Source: Vombatus ursinus
Taxonomy: Eukaryota; Chordata; Mammalia; Diprotodontia; Vombatidae
Assembly: GCF_900497805.2 (NCBI RefSeq)
Contig: NW_020954626.1
Coordinates: forward strand, 752,518-816,517
DNA: 64,000 nt
Direction: 5' to 3'
The position numbers and the translations under genes were made by a program. Below, piece after piece: positions 1 to 11,115 of the stretch. Under the pieces are notes generated by a model. It saw nothing but the letters and a program-made list of their open reading frames with translations. It had not been told where the DNA came from and ran no database searches. Numbering within the stretch: the first letter of the stretch is position 1; every line of letters starts with the position of its first letter.

Positions 1-184
1 CTCTAATCAGATGGGCAGAGGGTAGTAATGAGGTGTGAGTAATAAGGCTGATTGAATTCTTCAAGATGATGAGGTTTTCCCAGTGATGAGCAATTTGGAG
101 AATTCTTAAAGCATTGTTGTCAAGGGAGATGAGGACATAAAAAATTGAATTCATTTTTCTCTATAAATCTGATTTTTATCCTTA

Positions 185-510
185 CTTCTCTCAATGGTAT
201 CCTGAAATCTCATCTAGATATCAGATCTTTATTTGAAAAATTTGCTGAAAATATTTCTGCCAATTAATTGTTTCCCTTCTAACTATATTAGTGTTGTCTA
301 TGCAGAAACTTTTCAATTTCATGTAATCAAAATTGTCCATTTTGCTACCTGTGATCTTTTTTTATGCTTCACTCTGTTAATAACTCTTCTCCTATCCATA
401 GCTGACATACTCACATTTTTTGTAGCTACACATGTATATAGATATATATCACATATCTCTACTTTGTATAGTGGAGATATTTCTAAAAGGTTGCATCTAT
501 TTTGAGGGTG
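185..510 (-). mobile_element. Old L1 ORF2 fragment
   Basis: The minus strand at about 300-340 encodes DNFDYMKLKSFC, matching the conserved late ORF2 motif D-x-x-x-x-K-L-K-S-F-C. Heavily decayed, with no intact frame. Confidence 0.6.
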
Positions 511-559
511 ATAAAATCATGCTATATAAAAGAACAACAATAGATATGGTTATTCAAAA

Positions 560-660
560 GTGAAATAGAATGCTTTGGAGGTAGTGGGTTCACCCCTACC
601 TTCTTCTAGAGGATTTCAAGATCAGGGTGGATGATCTTCATCTTGACCATCTATTCTAAC
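560..660 (+). mobile_element. L3/CR1 LINE 3'-region fragment
   Basis: Contains ctttggaggtagtgggttc followed by tttcaagatcagggtggatg, the degenerate L3 3' consensus ('gaggtggtgggttcccc ... tcaagcagaggctggatga'). Flows into a MIR-like copy. Confidence 0.5.
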
Positions 661-664
661 CCTC

Positions 665-820
665 TCATTTTCACAAATGGAGAAAGTTAAATTCAACTTG
701 GGCTCAGCAAGTTAGACTTAATCCTAAAGAACTCACCTATTATCTCACAGCTAGCGATTCAAGATTCTGATCTAGATCTCTCTGGTTCCAAGTCTAGCAC
801 TCTTTCTATTACATGACACT
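665..820 (-). repeat. MIR/THER1 SINE fragment
   Basis: Degenerate antisense MIR: 'cattttcacaaatggagaaa', 'ctcacagctagcgattcaag', 'gttccaagtctagcactctt'. Confidence 0.55.
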
Positions 821-943
821 ATCTCTTGCAAAGACAATTAATTAGACTCTAAAATTCAATGAAATTAAACTTCCACCAGTTTGAGTAGATAGTATCACAT
901 AGGTTTTCAAAACTCAAAGATATTTTCTGCACTCCTAGACCTT

Positions 944-948
<5 letters not shown>

Positions 949-994
<46 letters not shown>

Positions 995-1004
995 NNNNNN
1001 NNNN

Positions 1005-1046
<42 letters not shown>
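949..1046. repeat. (CT)n/(CA)n microsatellite with a 10-base assembly gap
   Basis: A pure CT tract (949-994) is followed by Ns at 995-1004 and a pure CA tract (1005-1046). The junction is unresolved, so the true length is unknown. Confidence 0.97.
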
Positions 1047-1053
<7 letters not shown>

Positions 1054-1727
1054 TAATGTATTTATTCTGTGTGTTGTCTTTACGCAAATGCTCTCTGAAT
1101 GTTTTTTGTTAGGGCTTAATCCTCCATGCAAAAAACAACCCATATTTCTTCTGAGCTAGAAGATCTTTTAAATAATCAAGGTATATTTTAATCCCACATA
1201 TTTCATAAATATTCATATCTATCTTAAAAGAGAACCTTGTCTGAGTGGGATTGACTAGTAAAAAATGCCAAGACACACTATGGCTGGTGTCAAGAGATTC
1301 AGTTCACAAGACTGTTATGATGAGCATGTTAAGATAGCAATAAGTTCATGGAAAAATATTTCTGTTAATGGTTCTGGTGAATAATAATGAAAATTCTCAT
1401 TAATGTTGTTAGTATGGGGATGTGTGTCGGGTGGAGTATTTCCTGTAATTTGGTTTACAATGAATATTAAACAGTCCCTCGGGTTAATGTTGGACATTGG
1501 CTACAATACAGCAACTGAAACAGTATATATTGAAAAAAGCATATGCATGTTACTGGTATAGATTCAAGGAAAAGTCCACATTACTTGCAAATAATGTTTG
1601 TATTCTTTACATCCAAAAATTTATATACTCTATCTGCTGAAGGAAGGTTATAAACAGTTTAGCTAAAAACATCAAATTATGAACAAATTCCAAGGAAATG
1701 TTAAAATTGTATATTTAAAATACATAC
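1047..1727. other. No gene recognised
   Basis: AT-rich sequence without a recognised repeat. A 60-codon minus-strand frame (1315-1497) has an acceptor-like ttacag upstream but no donor and is not called. Confidence 0.4.
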
Positions 1728-1795
1728 CATAAATACTGTTTTCTTCTTTCTTCGATCTATCATTTTCTTTAATTTCTCCAACTTTCTATTATGAT
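1728..1795 (-). CDS. FAM227B: Candidate FAM227B internal exon (68 bp)
   Basis: Minus strand: tract cttttctatttctaaatcat..ttgtttttaag as acceptor, 2 bases plus 22 codons without a stop, then donor ATG|gtatgt (gt at 1726-1727). It starts with two bases that complete a phase-1 codon, matching the phase-1 end of the exon at 24281-24515 (G|AT gives Asp), and ends in phase 0. The peptide is HNRKLEKLKKMIDRRKKKTV plus FM, a strongly basic, coiled-coil-like stretch. No repeat similarity is seen here. The implied intron of about 22.5 kb is full of LINE insertions. Exons between 1795 and 24281 could have been missed, so direct adjacency is inference. The exon is short, so a chance match to splice signals remains possible. 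Confidence 0.5.
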
Positions 1796-1879
1796 CTTAA
1801 AAACAATGAGATATGATTTAGAAATAGAAAAGATTATCAACCTTCTTCATATCTCATAAATATAGGATCTCATAAACAT

Positions 1880-2045
1880 AGGATCATAGGAGTTTTACAG
1901 TTAGAGAAGAACATAGATGTTGTCTAGTCCAACCACCTCATTTTACAGATGAGGAAATTAAAACTCAGAGTGATTTCCTGAAGTCATACCTCAGAACTGA
2001 GATTTGAACCCAGGTTGTCTAACTTCTGATCTAAAGATTTTTCAA
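1880..2045 (-). repeat. MIR/THER1-type SINE
   Basis: Antisense core 'cattttacagatgaggaaat', then 'tgaacccaggttgtctaact'. The preceding 'agagaagaacatagatgttg' is the degenerate 'agctggaagggacctt' part typical of the marsupial form. Confidence 0.85.
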
Positions 2046-2599
2046 AACATTATATTACTATCACCTTACTTTGATACTTTGTGAATCTGGGATATCATTG
2101 GTATAGGTATTTCCTCTATCAATGCAGTTCACAATTCAGTTATACCCTTCTATCCCATTGAACTCTTATTCATGCTATCCTATATATCCTCCAATTTCTT
2201 GACACCACATGGATAGTAATGGAGAATGCAAGTTGTTTACCAGTCACCTGGTTTCATTTATAGCAGGAATGTTAAGATTGATATAATTCAATTCCTTTAC
2301 TTACTGGTCATGAGACAAGCATCTCACATTTAGAGTAAAAGCTGTTAATATTTATAGATAGTCTAAAAGTTGTTTGATTCTTTGTACCCTCTGCCCCATT
2401 TCCTACCACACTACCACCATTACTGAACAAGCAGATGTGAGCTACACAGGTCTGAGGGCCATTTTGTCTTTTCCTTTGTTTCATGGCTTTTGAGTCCAAA
2501 GAATTCATTGCCAATTGGTCAGACTACTAATTAGCCTCTCTGTTATCAACTAGATTGGTCCTCAGAAAGCAGACATGAGTATAGGCTCTTGCCAGGACG

Positions 2600-2705
2600 A
2601 TACTGGTAGCCTTTCCACTGTGGTAGAAATTTCCAGAACTTGTACAGAACTATCATAGCCTTTAAGAACTCAAGGTCGCTTCTCATCAAAGTAGGACTTT
2701 ATAGA
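2600..2705. repeat. Mariner-like MITE internal segment
   Basis: 'gtggtagaaatttccagaac' and 'agcctttaagaactcaaggt' match the interior of the mariner MITE at 12404-12578 ('gtggtagaaatatccagagc', 'agccttcaagaacccaaggt'). The terminal repeats are eroded here. Confidence 0.6.
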
Positions 2706-2765
2706 GGTTGAGAAACTAAACATTAGATATTGTCTTTGCAAAATGCAAATGAATCTTAGACTAGA

Positions 2766-2912
2766 TGAGGGTTCTTAACTTTTTGTGTGTGTATCACGAA
2801 CCCCTCTAGCCATCTGGTAGATGACAAGAGGAACCAATTATATTGAAACACAGTTTTTGTGACATAAAAGAAAAAAATTCATAGACCTAGATTAAGAAAT
2901 CTTGACCTAGAT
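2766..2912. mobile_element. hAT-like non-autonomous DNA transposon
   Basis: Imperfect inverted ends: gggttcttaactttttgtg on the left and ttaagaaatcttgacc on the right. A 'ctagat' repeat flanks both sides and may be what remains of an 8-bp target duplication. It resembles old mammalian hAT MITEs that start 'ggttcttaacc'. Confidence 0.5.
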
Positions 2913-3316
2913 TATTAATGAACATCAACCAATTATTTTGATAAGCACAGTGCTAGGCATACAGAAAATACTCAATAAACTCTTTTGAATAACTAAATAA
3001 AACATTCACAAATTTTGCTAATGATTTTTCTAAATATTTTCCTTCTAAAATGACATCATGTCCTAACATGATCACATTTACCAATCAAAAATTCAATTTA
3101 TTCTATGCTAACTTCTTTTCCCACTGCTTAATACTATGTTTCCTCTAATTTCCAAATATTCTCACATTTTCTATTCAATTTTGGCCTCAGAACAGTGGTA
3201 TGCTGAACTACATTGATAGAACACTTTTAAAATGCTATTCTGGAGGGGAGATCTGGGTAAAAGAGATATATTTTTGTTGGTGAGTGTTTTTAAAAAATGT
3301 TGTTTTTTCTTCTGTG

Positions 3317-4610
3317 GGGTGGAGCCAAGATGGCAGAGTGAAAGCAGTGACTTGCTTGAGTTCTTCCCCAAAGCCCTCCAAATACCTGTAAAAAATGACT
3401 CTAAACAAATTCTAGAGCAGCAGAACCCACAAAAAGACAGAATGAAACAAATTTCTAGCCCATGACAACCTGGATGGTTGATTGGAAAGGTCTATTGAAC
3501 CAGGAGAGGAGCACAGTTCAGTGTAAGCATGCAAAGACCAGGCCTCAGTAAACATGGAGCAGACCTCAGAGGACTGAGAAAATTTGACTTTCAAATACAA
3601 GATTCAAGAGAAGCATGGAGAGGTAAATGGGAAAGAGAAATCATAAGGGACTTATTAAGGTTGAACTGTTTACATTCCTGCATGGAAAAATGATATTTGT
3701 AACTCATGAGATTTTTGTCAGTATTAGGATAGTTGGGAGGAAAAAAATTACATGTATAGATAGATAGATGGATGGATAGAGGGCATAGGGTGAGTTGAAG
3801 ATGAAAGGGTGATATCTGGAGAATAAAATTAAGGGGTGAGAGAGGATTATACAAGGAGAAGGAGAAGGGGAGAGGAAGAATGGGGTAAATTATCTCACAT
3901 AAAACAGACAAGAAAAGGTGTTTCCAATGAAGGGGAAGTGGGGGAAAGTGAGAAGGAATGAGTGAATCTTATTCTCAATGGATTTGGCTTAAGGAGGGAA
4001 TACCATACATACTCAGTTGGGTATGGAAATCTATCTTACCTTACAGGTGGAAGGCGATAAAAGAGGGGGGCAGGAGGGGGCCAGGGATGATAAAGGAGAG
4101 GGCAGATTGAGGGAGGGGGTAATCAGAAGCAAACACTTCTGAGGAGGGACAGGGTCAAAAGAGAGAATAGAATAAATGAGGGGCGGGTTAGGATGAAGGG
4201 AAACATGGTTAGTTTTCCACAACATGATTACTATGGAAGTGTTTTGCATCACTACACGTGAATAACCTGTATCAAATTGCTTGCCTTCTCAATGAGAGTG
4301 GATGGGGAGAGAGGAAGGGAGAAAATTTGGAACCCAAAGTTTTAAAAACAAATGTTAAAAATTGTTTTCACATGCATCTGGGAAATAGGTTATATAAGCA
4401 ATGGGGTATAGAAATCTATCCTACTTTACAGGAAAATAGAAGGGGAAGGGGATAAGAGAAAGGGGGAGATAGAAGAGAGGGCAGATTAGGGGAAGGAGTA
4501 TTCAGAATGCACACTGTCTTAGGGTAGGGGGAGGGACGAGATGTGGAGAAAATTTGGAACTCAAAATCTTGTGGAAGTGAATGTTGAAAACTAAGAATAA
4601 AAAAAAATTA
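3317..4610 (+). mobile_element. HAL1 (half-L1), internally deleted copy with two 3' tail modules
   Basis: Begins with the marsupial L1-type leader (gtggagccaagatggcagag) and the standard leader through 'aaacaaatttctagcccatg'. ORF1 is missing: at about 3560-3580 the leader jumps straight to the post-ORF1 sequence 'gaaaatttgactttcaaata'. The short GATA/GATG tract at about 3757-3778 lies at the same point as microsatellites in the other two HAL1 copies. The 3' part holds two related tails, each with 'ggtat[ag]gaaatctatc' and 'gagaaaatttggaac' (the second from about 4400). No ORF2 sequence is present. No convincing target duplication was found. Confidence 0.8.
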
Positions 4611-4817
4611 AGGAAAATGCTAAATTTCAGTTAGAATTCAATGAAAATAAAGATGTAAATTGTATTTGCTCCCCCCCAAAAAAAGATTATGCTCAAAAAA
4701 AATTTTTTTCCTGGTACATTTTTTAAAGCCCCAGTTTTTCTCCCTCCTCCAAGAGAAGTATCTAAAGAGGATTTTTTTTTTCCAGATCTGGCCTTATATG
4801 TCTAGATAAGATATCTT

Positions 4818-5617
4818 TTTTTATTAATTTATTTTGATTTATCAATAATCACTTCCATATGCTTTTCAGTTTAAAATTTTTCTCCCCCTTCCACCCCACC
4901 CCCTCCCCAAGACAGTGCACAATCTGATATAGGCTATACATTTACATTCATATTAAACATATTTTCACATTAGTGATGTTGTAAGTAAAAATTAAAACCA
5001 ATAGGAGGAACCATCAGAAAGAGGAAACAAAAACTCAACAGAAGAGAAAAAAAATAGCAATTCAACTTCCATAGTTCTTTCTTTGGATGTGGATAGCATT
5101 TTCCATCACAGGGCCTCTGGAGACGTCTAAGATCCTTGTATTGCCAGGAAGGGTTAAGTTTATCAATATTAGTCATCACACAACGTGGCTATTATTGTGT
5201 ACAACGTTCTCTTGGTTCTGCTCACTTCACTCAGCATCAGATCATGCAAGTCCTTCCAGGTTTTTCTGAAGTCAGCCTGTTCATTTCTTATAGCACAGTA
5301 GTATTCCATTACATTCATATACCACAACTTGCTCAGCCATTCTCCAGTTGATGGGCATCCTCTCAATTTCCAATTCTTTGCCACCAGAAAAAGAGCTGCT
5401 ATGAATATTTTTGTGCATGTAGGTCCTTTTCCTGTTTGTGTGATCTCTTTGGGATATAGCCCTAGAAGTGCTATTGCTGGGTCAAAGGATATGCACATTT
5501 TTATAGCCCTTTGGGCATTGTTCCAAATTGCTCTTCAAAATGGTTGGATCATTTCACAACTCCACCAACAATGCATTAGTGTTCCAATTTTCCCACATCT
5601 TCTCCTTTTTTTTCTCC

Positions 5618-5620
<3 letters not shown>
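4818..5620 (-). mobile_element. 5'-truncated L1 (ORF2 C-terminus and 3' UTR), L1 part of a chimera
   Basis: The minus strand at 5169-5498 encodes 109 residues with FDPAIALLGLYPKEITQTGK and WYMNVMEYYCAIRNEQADF, the ORF2p C-terminal region (compare human FDPAIPLLGIYPK and HIYTMEYYAAIKNDEF). The 3' UTR follows, ending in A-rich sequence at 4818. Its upstream end runs through an A-rich stretch into (AC)n and a SINE, and the whole unit is bounded by one target duplication (4802-4817 and 5790-5805). Confidence 0.9.

Positions 5621-5660
<40 letters not shown>
5621..5660. repeat. (TG)20 microsatellite
   Basis: Twenty uninterrupted TG units between the SINE and the L1. On the minus strand it forms the CA-rich tail of the SINE. 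Confidence 0.98.
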
Positions 5661-5661
<1 letters not shown>

Positions 5662-5790
5662 CAATTGGGGTTAAGTGACTTGCCCAGAGTCATACAGCTA
5701 GTTAGTGTTATGTGTCTGAGGCCAGATTTGAACTCAGGTCCTCCTGACTTCAGGGCTGGTGCTCTATCCACTGTGCCACCTAGCTGCCCC
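5661..5790 (-). mobile_element. Marsupial tRNA-derived SINE (WSINE1-like)
   Basis: Antisense of gggcagctaggtggcacagt ... 'gacttgcccagagtcataca' ... 'gggttaagtgacttgcccag'. Essentially complete from head to 'caattgcc', ending directly in (CA)20. It carries pol III A/B-box-like sequence of tRNA origin. See the chimera finding. Confidence 0.93.
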
Positions 5791-5805
5791 TAGATAAGAT
5801 ATCTT

Positions 5806-6354
5806 ACATATTACCTGGGTTTATATAGAAATCAGAGACATTTCTGGCAAGATAATATGAAAAGTGGAATGTCCGTAACAGCTTACTTTAGGTCTGTGTG
5901 AGGATGTGTTTAGGGGTGGGGGAGGGTGTTGAGGAGGGAGGAAACAATTCCTTGTTAATAAGTCTATGACTATTCATTAGAAGCATAACTAGGAGGTCAG
6001 AGATGACTCATATCCTATTAAAAAAATAAGAAAGCATAAAGCCTTGTATGAAATGAGGCTAACAATTGATTTTTAAAGGCAACAAAAAAGATTTTTAAAA
6101 AGCTAAATGGAGGTAAAGAAGACTAAGAAAAGGATAGGAGTCTTTGCGGGGTAGAAGGAAAGATAAGAATAAATAACAAAGAGAAGACAAAACTATTCGA
6201 TTTCCATTTTATTTATTTTTTTTTTCATATCAAAGACACTGACTCCAGAAAAGGAAATGATAGAACAGAAATAACTGGCAGGGAATAGAAACAATGTAAA
6301 TGAGGAGATGGTATTAGAGCCTTTAAGTTCTCTTAGTAATAACTGACAAATATA
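5806..6354. other. No gene or clear repeat recognised
   Basis: AT-rich, purine-rich sequence; nothing supportable. Confidence 0.4.
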
Positions 6355-7465
6355 TAGTATGTTAAGGCTTATAAAGTACTTCACATACATTATCTCATTC
6401 TGCACAGCAATTCTGTAAGTGAGTAATTAGAGGTAGTAGGTCAACTCAAGCTAAGTTAACATGCATTAAGAGCTGAGAAACAGAAGTTAAGAGGCCTATC
6501 CATATTCATACAGCTAGTGTCAGATGGGGCATTCAAACTCAGTTCTCTGATGACTCCAGGTCCTTCAATTTTTTTTATTAATTTATTTTTAGTTTTCAAC
6601 AATCACTTCCATAAACTTTTGAGTTTTAAATTTTTCTCCCCCTCACCCCTTCTCCCTCCCCAAAGTGGCATGCAATCTGATATAGACTCTACACATACAT
6701 TCCTATTAAACATATTTTCATATTAGTCATGTTGTAAGGAAAACTTAGAACCAATATAAGGAACCACAAGAAAGAAGAAACAAAACAAAACAGGAGAAAA
6801 AAAAAAGCAAATAGTATGCTTCCATCTGCATTCAAACTCCATAGTTCTCCCTTTGCATATGGATAGCATTTTCCATCATGAGACCTTTGGAGATATCTTA
6901 GATCCTTGCATTGCTGAGAAGTTAGTGACATTGCTATCAATGTTAGTCATTGCACAACGTGGCTGTTACTGTATACTACGTTCTCCTGGTTCTGCTCACT
7001 TCACTCAGCATCAGTCCATACAAGTCTTTCCAGGTTTTTCTGAAGTCTGCCTGCTCATCATTTCTTATAACACAATAGTATTCCATTACATTCATATACC
7101 ACAACTTGTTCAGCCATTCCCCAATTGATGGGCATTCCCTCAATTTCCAATTCTTTGCCACCACAGAAAGAGCTGCTATAGATATTTTTGTACATGTGGG
7201 TCCTTTTCCCATTTTTATGATCTCTTTGGAATATAACATGGGAAATAGTCAACAAGTGCTATTGCTGGGTTAAGGGCTATGCACATTTTTATAGCCCTTT
7301 GGGAATAGTTCCAAATTGCTCTCCAAAATAGTTGGATCATTTCACAACTCCACCAACAATGCATTAGTGTTCCAATTTTCCCACATCTTCTCCAGCATTT
7401 ATCATTTTCCTATTTTGTCAGGTCCTTCAATTTTTTTTTTTGCCATCACTCTACTGCCGTTCAAT
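6355..7465 (-). repeat. MIR SINE split by an L1 insertion
   Basis: Antisense MIR: 'cattatctcattctgcacag', 'tacagctagtgtcagatggg', 'ctctgatgactccaggtcct' (6355-6576). It resumes as 'catcactctactgc' at 7442 after the L1. Confidence 0.75.
6577..7418 (-). mobile_element. 5'-truncated L1 with 20-bp target duplication
   Basis: Bounded by caggtccttcaatttttttt at 6557-6576 and 7419-7438. The minus strand at 6976-7239 encodes the ORF2 C-terminus (LYSKEIIKMGKGPTCTKI, YMNVMEYYCVIRNDEQADF), with a frame break relative to a second overlapping frame at 7058-7255. The 3' UTR ends with A-rich sequence at 6577. Confidence 0.92.
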
Positions 7466-7619
7466 GAGTTCAGTTTGCTACCTTCCAGGCACCGAAATAA
7501 ATTGTCATTGTGATTGTTTAACTATTGTGGGTGATCTTTGGGAAAATGTGACAAACTGCATATGCTCCATGGGAAATGAGGAACTCACCTCCTAATTTAT
7601 TGAAAAAATGAGAACTCCT

Positions 7620-8690
7620 ACTCTGTGAATTTCTTCTCTCCCTTTCTTCATCTCAAAACCACACATTGTCCTCCATTCTCTCCTCCTTTATCTCAACCTC
7701 TAATGAAATGATCCTTCTCTACATGTACCCTTTATCTAGTCCCTTCACATCTCCCACAAATGGCCCACAGATTATGCCTCCTCTCTTATTTTCAATCCCT
7801 ACTGATTTATTGTTTCTTTTCCCTGCTATCTTTAAATATTCTCATCCTTTAAAAATTTTAACTACATCCTACCACCCCCTCAAGCAATTATCATAATCTT
7901 TCCTCTCTGTTAAAGCCAATCTACTAGTAAAAAAGCTATCCACACTTGTCTCTCCTTTCTCCCCTCTCACTTCCTTTACAATCCAATTTCTAACTTTACC
8001 ACTTAATTGAAACTGTTGTCTCTAACATTACGAAGTAACTACTATGCAGAATTGGCACCTTGAGTTCAATATGACCAATGCCTAACACATTTCCTTTCCT
8101 CCCACACCCAGCCCTCTTTTGAACTCTCTTTTGTAGAGGGTACTTCCTTCCATCCATCCAGTCATAGAAGCTCACAACCTTAAGATCATCTCTCATCCCA
8201 CATATCCTATCAGTTTAAAATTCCAGCTCCTTCTATCCCCATAATATCTCTTGCCTCCATTTCCCCCTTATCACCTTTTGCCTGAACTATTATAATACCC
8301 GCCTAATTGGTCTTCATGCTTTAACTCATCTTTTGCATAGCGAGCAAAGTGCTTTTTCTGAACTGGAGGTCTGACTATTTTATTCACTATTGAATATGAC
8401 TATTCTATAAATGTCATTGGCTCTCTATTGCTTTTGGGATCAAATGGAAACTCTTTGGCTTTTAAAGCCCTTTTTAACCTACATTTACAACCTTATTATA
8501 CATTAATCCTTTGCATGAACTCTATGGTCTTGCCCAACTGGTCTTCTTGCTATTCCTTACAGACAATACTACATCTTCCATTTGTATACCTTTTCTCTGA
8601 CTGTTCCTCCTACCTGAAATACTGCCCCTTTTCATTTTTGTCTTTTAAAATATAATTTCCTTTAAAATTCAGCTCAAAAATCACTTTCTA
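7620..8690 (+). mobile_element. L2 LINE, ORF2 C-terminal part and 3' end
   Basis: Diverged L2: 'cctgaactattataataccc' (L2 'cctggactattgcaatagcc'), 'tcaaatggaaactctttggc', 'cttttaaagccctttttaac', and 'cctacctgaaatactgcccc'. No open frame remains. Confidence 0.75.
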
Positions 8691-8950
8691 CATCACAGGT
8701 GGCAAACAAGGACCCTTCATGGCCAAACTAGATTAAAATATCACTGTAAAACTTAAAATAAATAAAAATACAATGGAAGATCATCTTTTTTTTTTGAGTT
8801 ACTTTTTTATTTCCTAGACTTAAGAAAGTGATGGAGAAAATGTCAATAATGCAGATTAAACTTAAAATCATGTCATATCCCTCCCACCAACTTTTTCTCC
8901 CATCTCCCAAAACATTATTAAGCATTACCAGCGCACCAATATATACTTTT
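8690..8950 (+). repeat. Unassigned repeat module shared with 16870-16930
   Basis: 'agacttaagaaagtgatgga' and 'cagattaaacttaaaatca' recur in reverse orientation at about 16870-16925. It is preceded by a hAT-like 'cacaggtggcaaacaaggac'. The class is not identified. Confidence 0.45.
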
Positions 8951-9594
8951 GTCAGCTCCCCACTACTGGATATGTTCTTTGGTTTCTGATCAGTATGCTG
9001 TCACTGGTCTCCTTCTGCTTCTCTAACTGTTCCTTTGCTGTATTTTTTCTGTTTATCTTCTTCTTGACCCATTAGGGTGGCTGTTTTTCAGGGTTCTGCC
9101 TAGGTCTTCATTCTTTCTTTAGACTATTTTCCTTGGCAAGCTGGTTCACTTTGATGACTTCAATTACCCTCCAAAGCATATGATTCCCAAATCTATAGTT
9201 CCAGATTTGCATCTTCTATGGCCTATAAGATATTTTTATCTCACATATGCATTTCTAACTGGCTATGACATGTTGTCATTGTACTTTAAGTCTACATATT
9301 CCAAATACTTCACTCTTTCTGCCTCTGGCGTTAACATTTACCAGGTCTATCATATCTGGATCTCTGAATTTGATTTTTACTTTCCCATATCATATATGTA
9401 ATCAGCTAAATAGACTTGCTAATTCCATCTTTTGCATGTAAAATTTCTACTATCACCCCTCTAGTCATGACCCTCATTATCACTTGCCTGATCTATTACC
9501 ATTGCCTCTCAACAAGTCTTCATGTCTCTGCCTCTCTTTTTATTTCAAACTATCTTTCATACTGCTGCCAGATTGACCTTTATTTTTTTTTAAA
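8951..9594. other. Old, unassigned (possibly LINE-derived) sequence
   Basis: Pyrimidine-rich on the plus strand, with phrases such as 'cactggtctccttctgcttc' and 'actgctgccagattgacctt' that resemble old L2-like consensus pieces. No gene seen. Confidence 0.35.
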
Positions 9595-10078
9595 GTATTG
9601 GTTAATTTATTTATTTTTAGTTTTCAACATTCACTTCCACAAGATTTTGAGTTCCAAATTTTCTCCCCATCTTTCCCCTCCCCCCACCCCAAGATGGCAT
9701 GCATTCTGAATACCACTTCCCCCAATCTGCCCTCCCTTCTATCATCCCCCTCCCTTCTCTCATTCCCTTCCCCTGTCCTGAAGGGTAGGACAGATTTCTA
9801 TACCCCATTGCCTATCTTATTTCCCAGTTGCATATAAAAACAATTTTTAACATTTATTTTTAAAACTTTGGGTTCCAAATTCTCTCCCTTCCTCCCTCCT
9901 CATCCACTCTCATTGAGAAGGCAAGGAACTCAATACAAGTTACACATGTGTAGTCATGCAAAACACTTCCGTAATAGCCATTTCATGAAAAACTAACTAT
10001 ATTTCCCTTTATCCTATCCCACCCCCTGTTTATTCTATTCTCTCCTTTGATCCTGTCCCTTCCTAAAAGTGTTTGCTT

Positions 10079-10140
10079 CTGATGATGATGATGATGATAT
10101 ATATACATACATATATATATATATATATGCATGTATGTAA
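10079..10140. repeat. (GAT)n/(TA)n microsatellite inside HAL1
   Basis: Six GAT-type units, then TA/TACA repeats. It lies where the other HAL1 copies carry GATA repeats. Confidence 0.9.
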
Positions 10141-10645
10141 AATATTTTTTTCCCTCCAACTACCCTAATACTGAGAAAGGTCTCATGAGTTACAAATATC
10201 TTTCCATGTAGGAATGTAAACAGTTCAACCTTAATAAGTCCCTTGTGATTTCTCTTTCCTGTTCACCTCTTCATGCTCCTCTTGAGTCTTGTATTTGAAA
10301 GTCAAATTTTCTATTCAGCTCTGGTCTTTTCATCAAGAATGCTCAAATGTCCTCTATTTCACTAAATGTCTATTTTTTTCCCTGAAGGATTATACTCAGT
10401 TTTGCTGGGTAGGTGATTTTTGGTTGTAATCCCATCTCCTTTGCCTTCCAGAATATCAAATTCCAAGCCCTCTAGTCCCTTAATATAGAAGCTGCTAAAT
10501 CTTGTGTTATCCTGATTGTGTTTCCACAATTCTTGAATTGTTTCTTTCTGGCTGCTTGCAATATTTTCTCCTTGTCCTGGGAACTCTGGAAGTTGGCTAC
10601 AATATTCCTAAGAGTTTTCCTTTGGGGATCTCTTTCAGGAGGTGA

Positions 10646-10912
10646 TCAGTAGATTCTCTCAATTTCTATTTTACCTTCTGGTTCTAGAATATCAGGGCAG
10701 TTTTCCTTGATAATTTCTTGAAAGATGATATCTAGGCTCTCTTTTTGATTATGGCTTTCAAGTAGTCCAATAATTTTTAAATGATCTCTCCTAGATTTAT
10801 TTTCCAGGCCAGTTGTTTTTCCAATGAGATATTTCACACTGTCTTCTATTTTTTCATTCTTTTGGTTTTGTTTCATAATTTCTTGATTTCTCATAAAGTC
10901 ATTAGCTTCCAA
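10646..10912 (-). pseudogene. HAL1 ORF1 fragment (RRM-like region)
   Basis: 88 codons open. NLKIIG/HLKIIGL-type motif and KENCPDILEPEGKIEIERI resemble L1 ORF1p ('NLRLIGVPE...', 'ENFPNLKKEV'). Broken remnant, not a host gene. Confidence 0.8.
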
Positions 10913-11115
10913 TTGCTACATTCTAATTTTTAAGGAAGTACTTTCTTCAGTAAGCTTTTGGACTTCCTTTTCCATTTGGCCAATTCTGCTTTTTAAGGCA
11001 TTCTTCCCCGCATTGGCTTTTTGGATCTCTTTTGCCATTTGGGTTAGGCTATTTTTAAGGTGTTATTTTCTTAAGTATTTTTTGGGTCTCCTTTAGCAAG
11101 CTGCTGACTGGTTTT

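Larger units (their letters stand above)
4802..5805. repeat. Target-site duplication pair around the SINE-L1 unit
   Basis: ctagataagatatctt occurs at 4802-4817 and 5790-5805, directly outside the L1 tail on one side and the SINE head on the other. No separate duplication is seen around the SINE or the L1 alone. Confidence 0.85.

Noticed and set aside
1315-1497. Minus-strand open segment after an acceptor-like ttacag
   Set aside because: No donor before the stop, and the open frame does not match the phase left by the exon at 1728-1795.
5329-5793. 154-codon plus-strand frame
   Set aside because: Antisense of the L1 ORF2 C-terminus, the TG repeat and the SINE.
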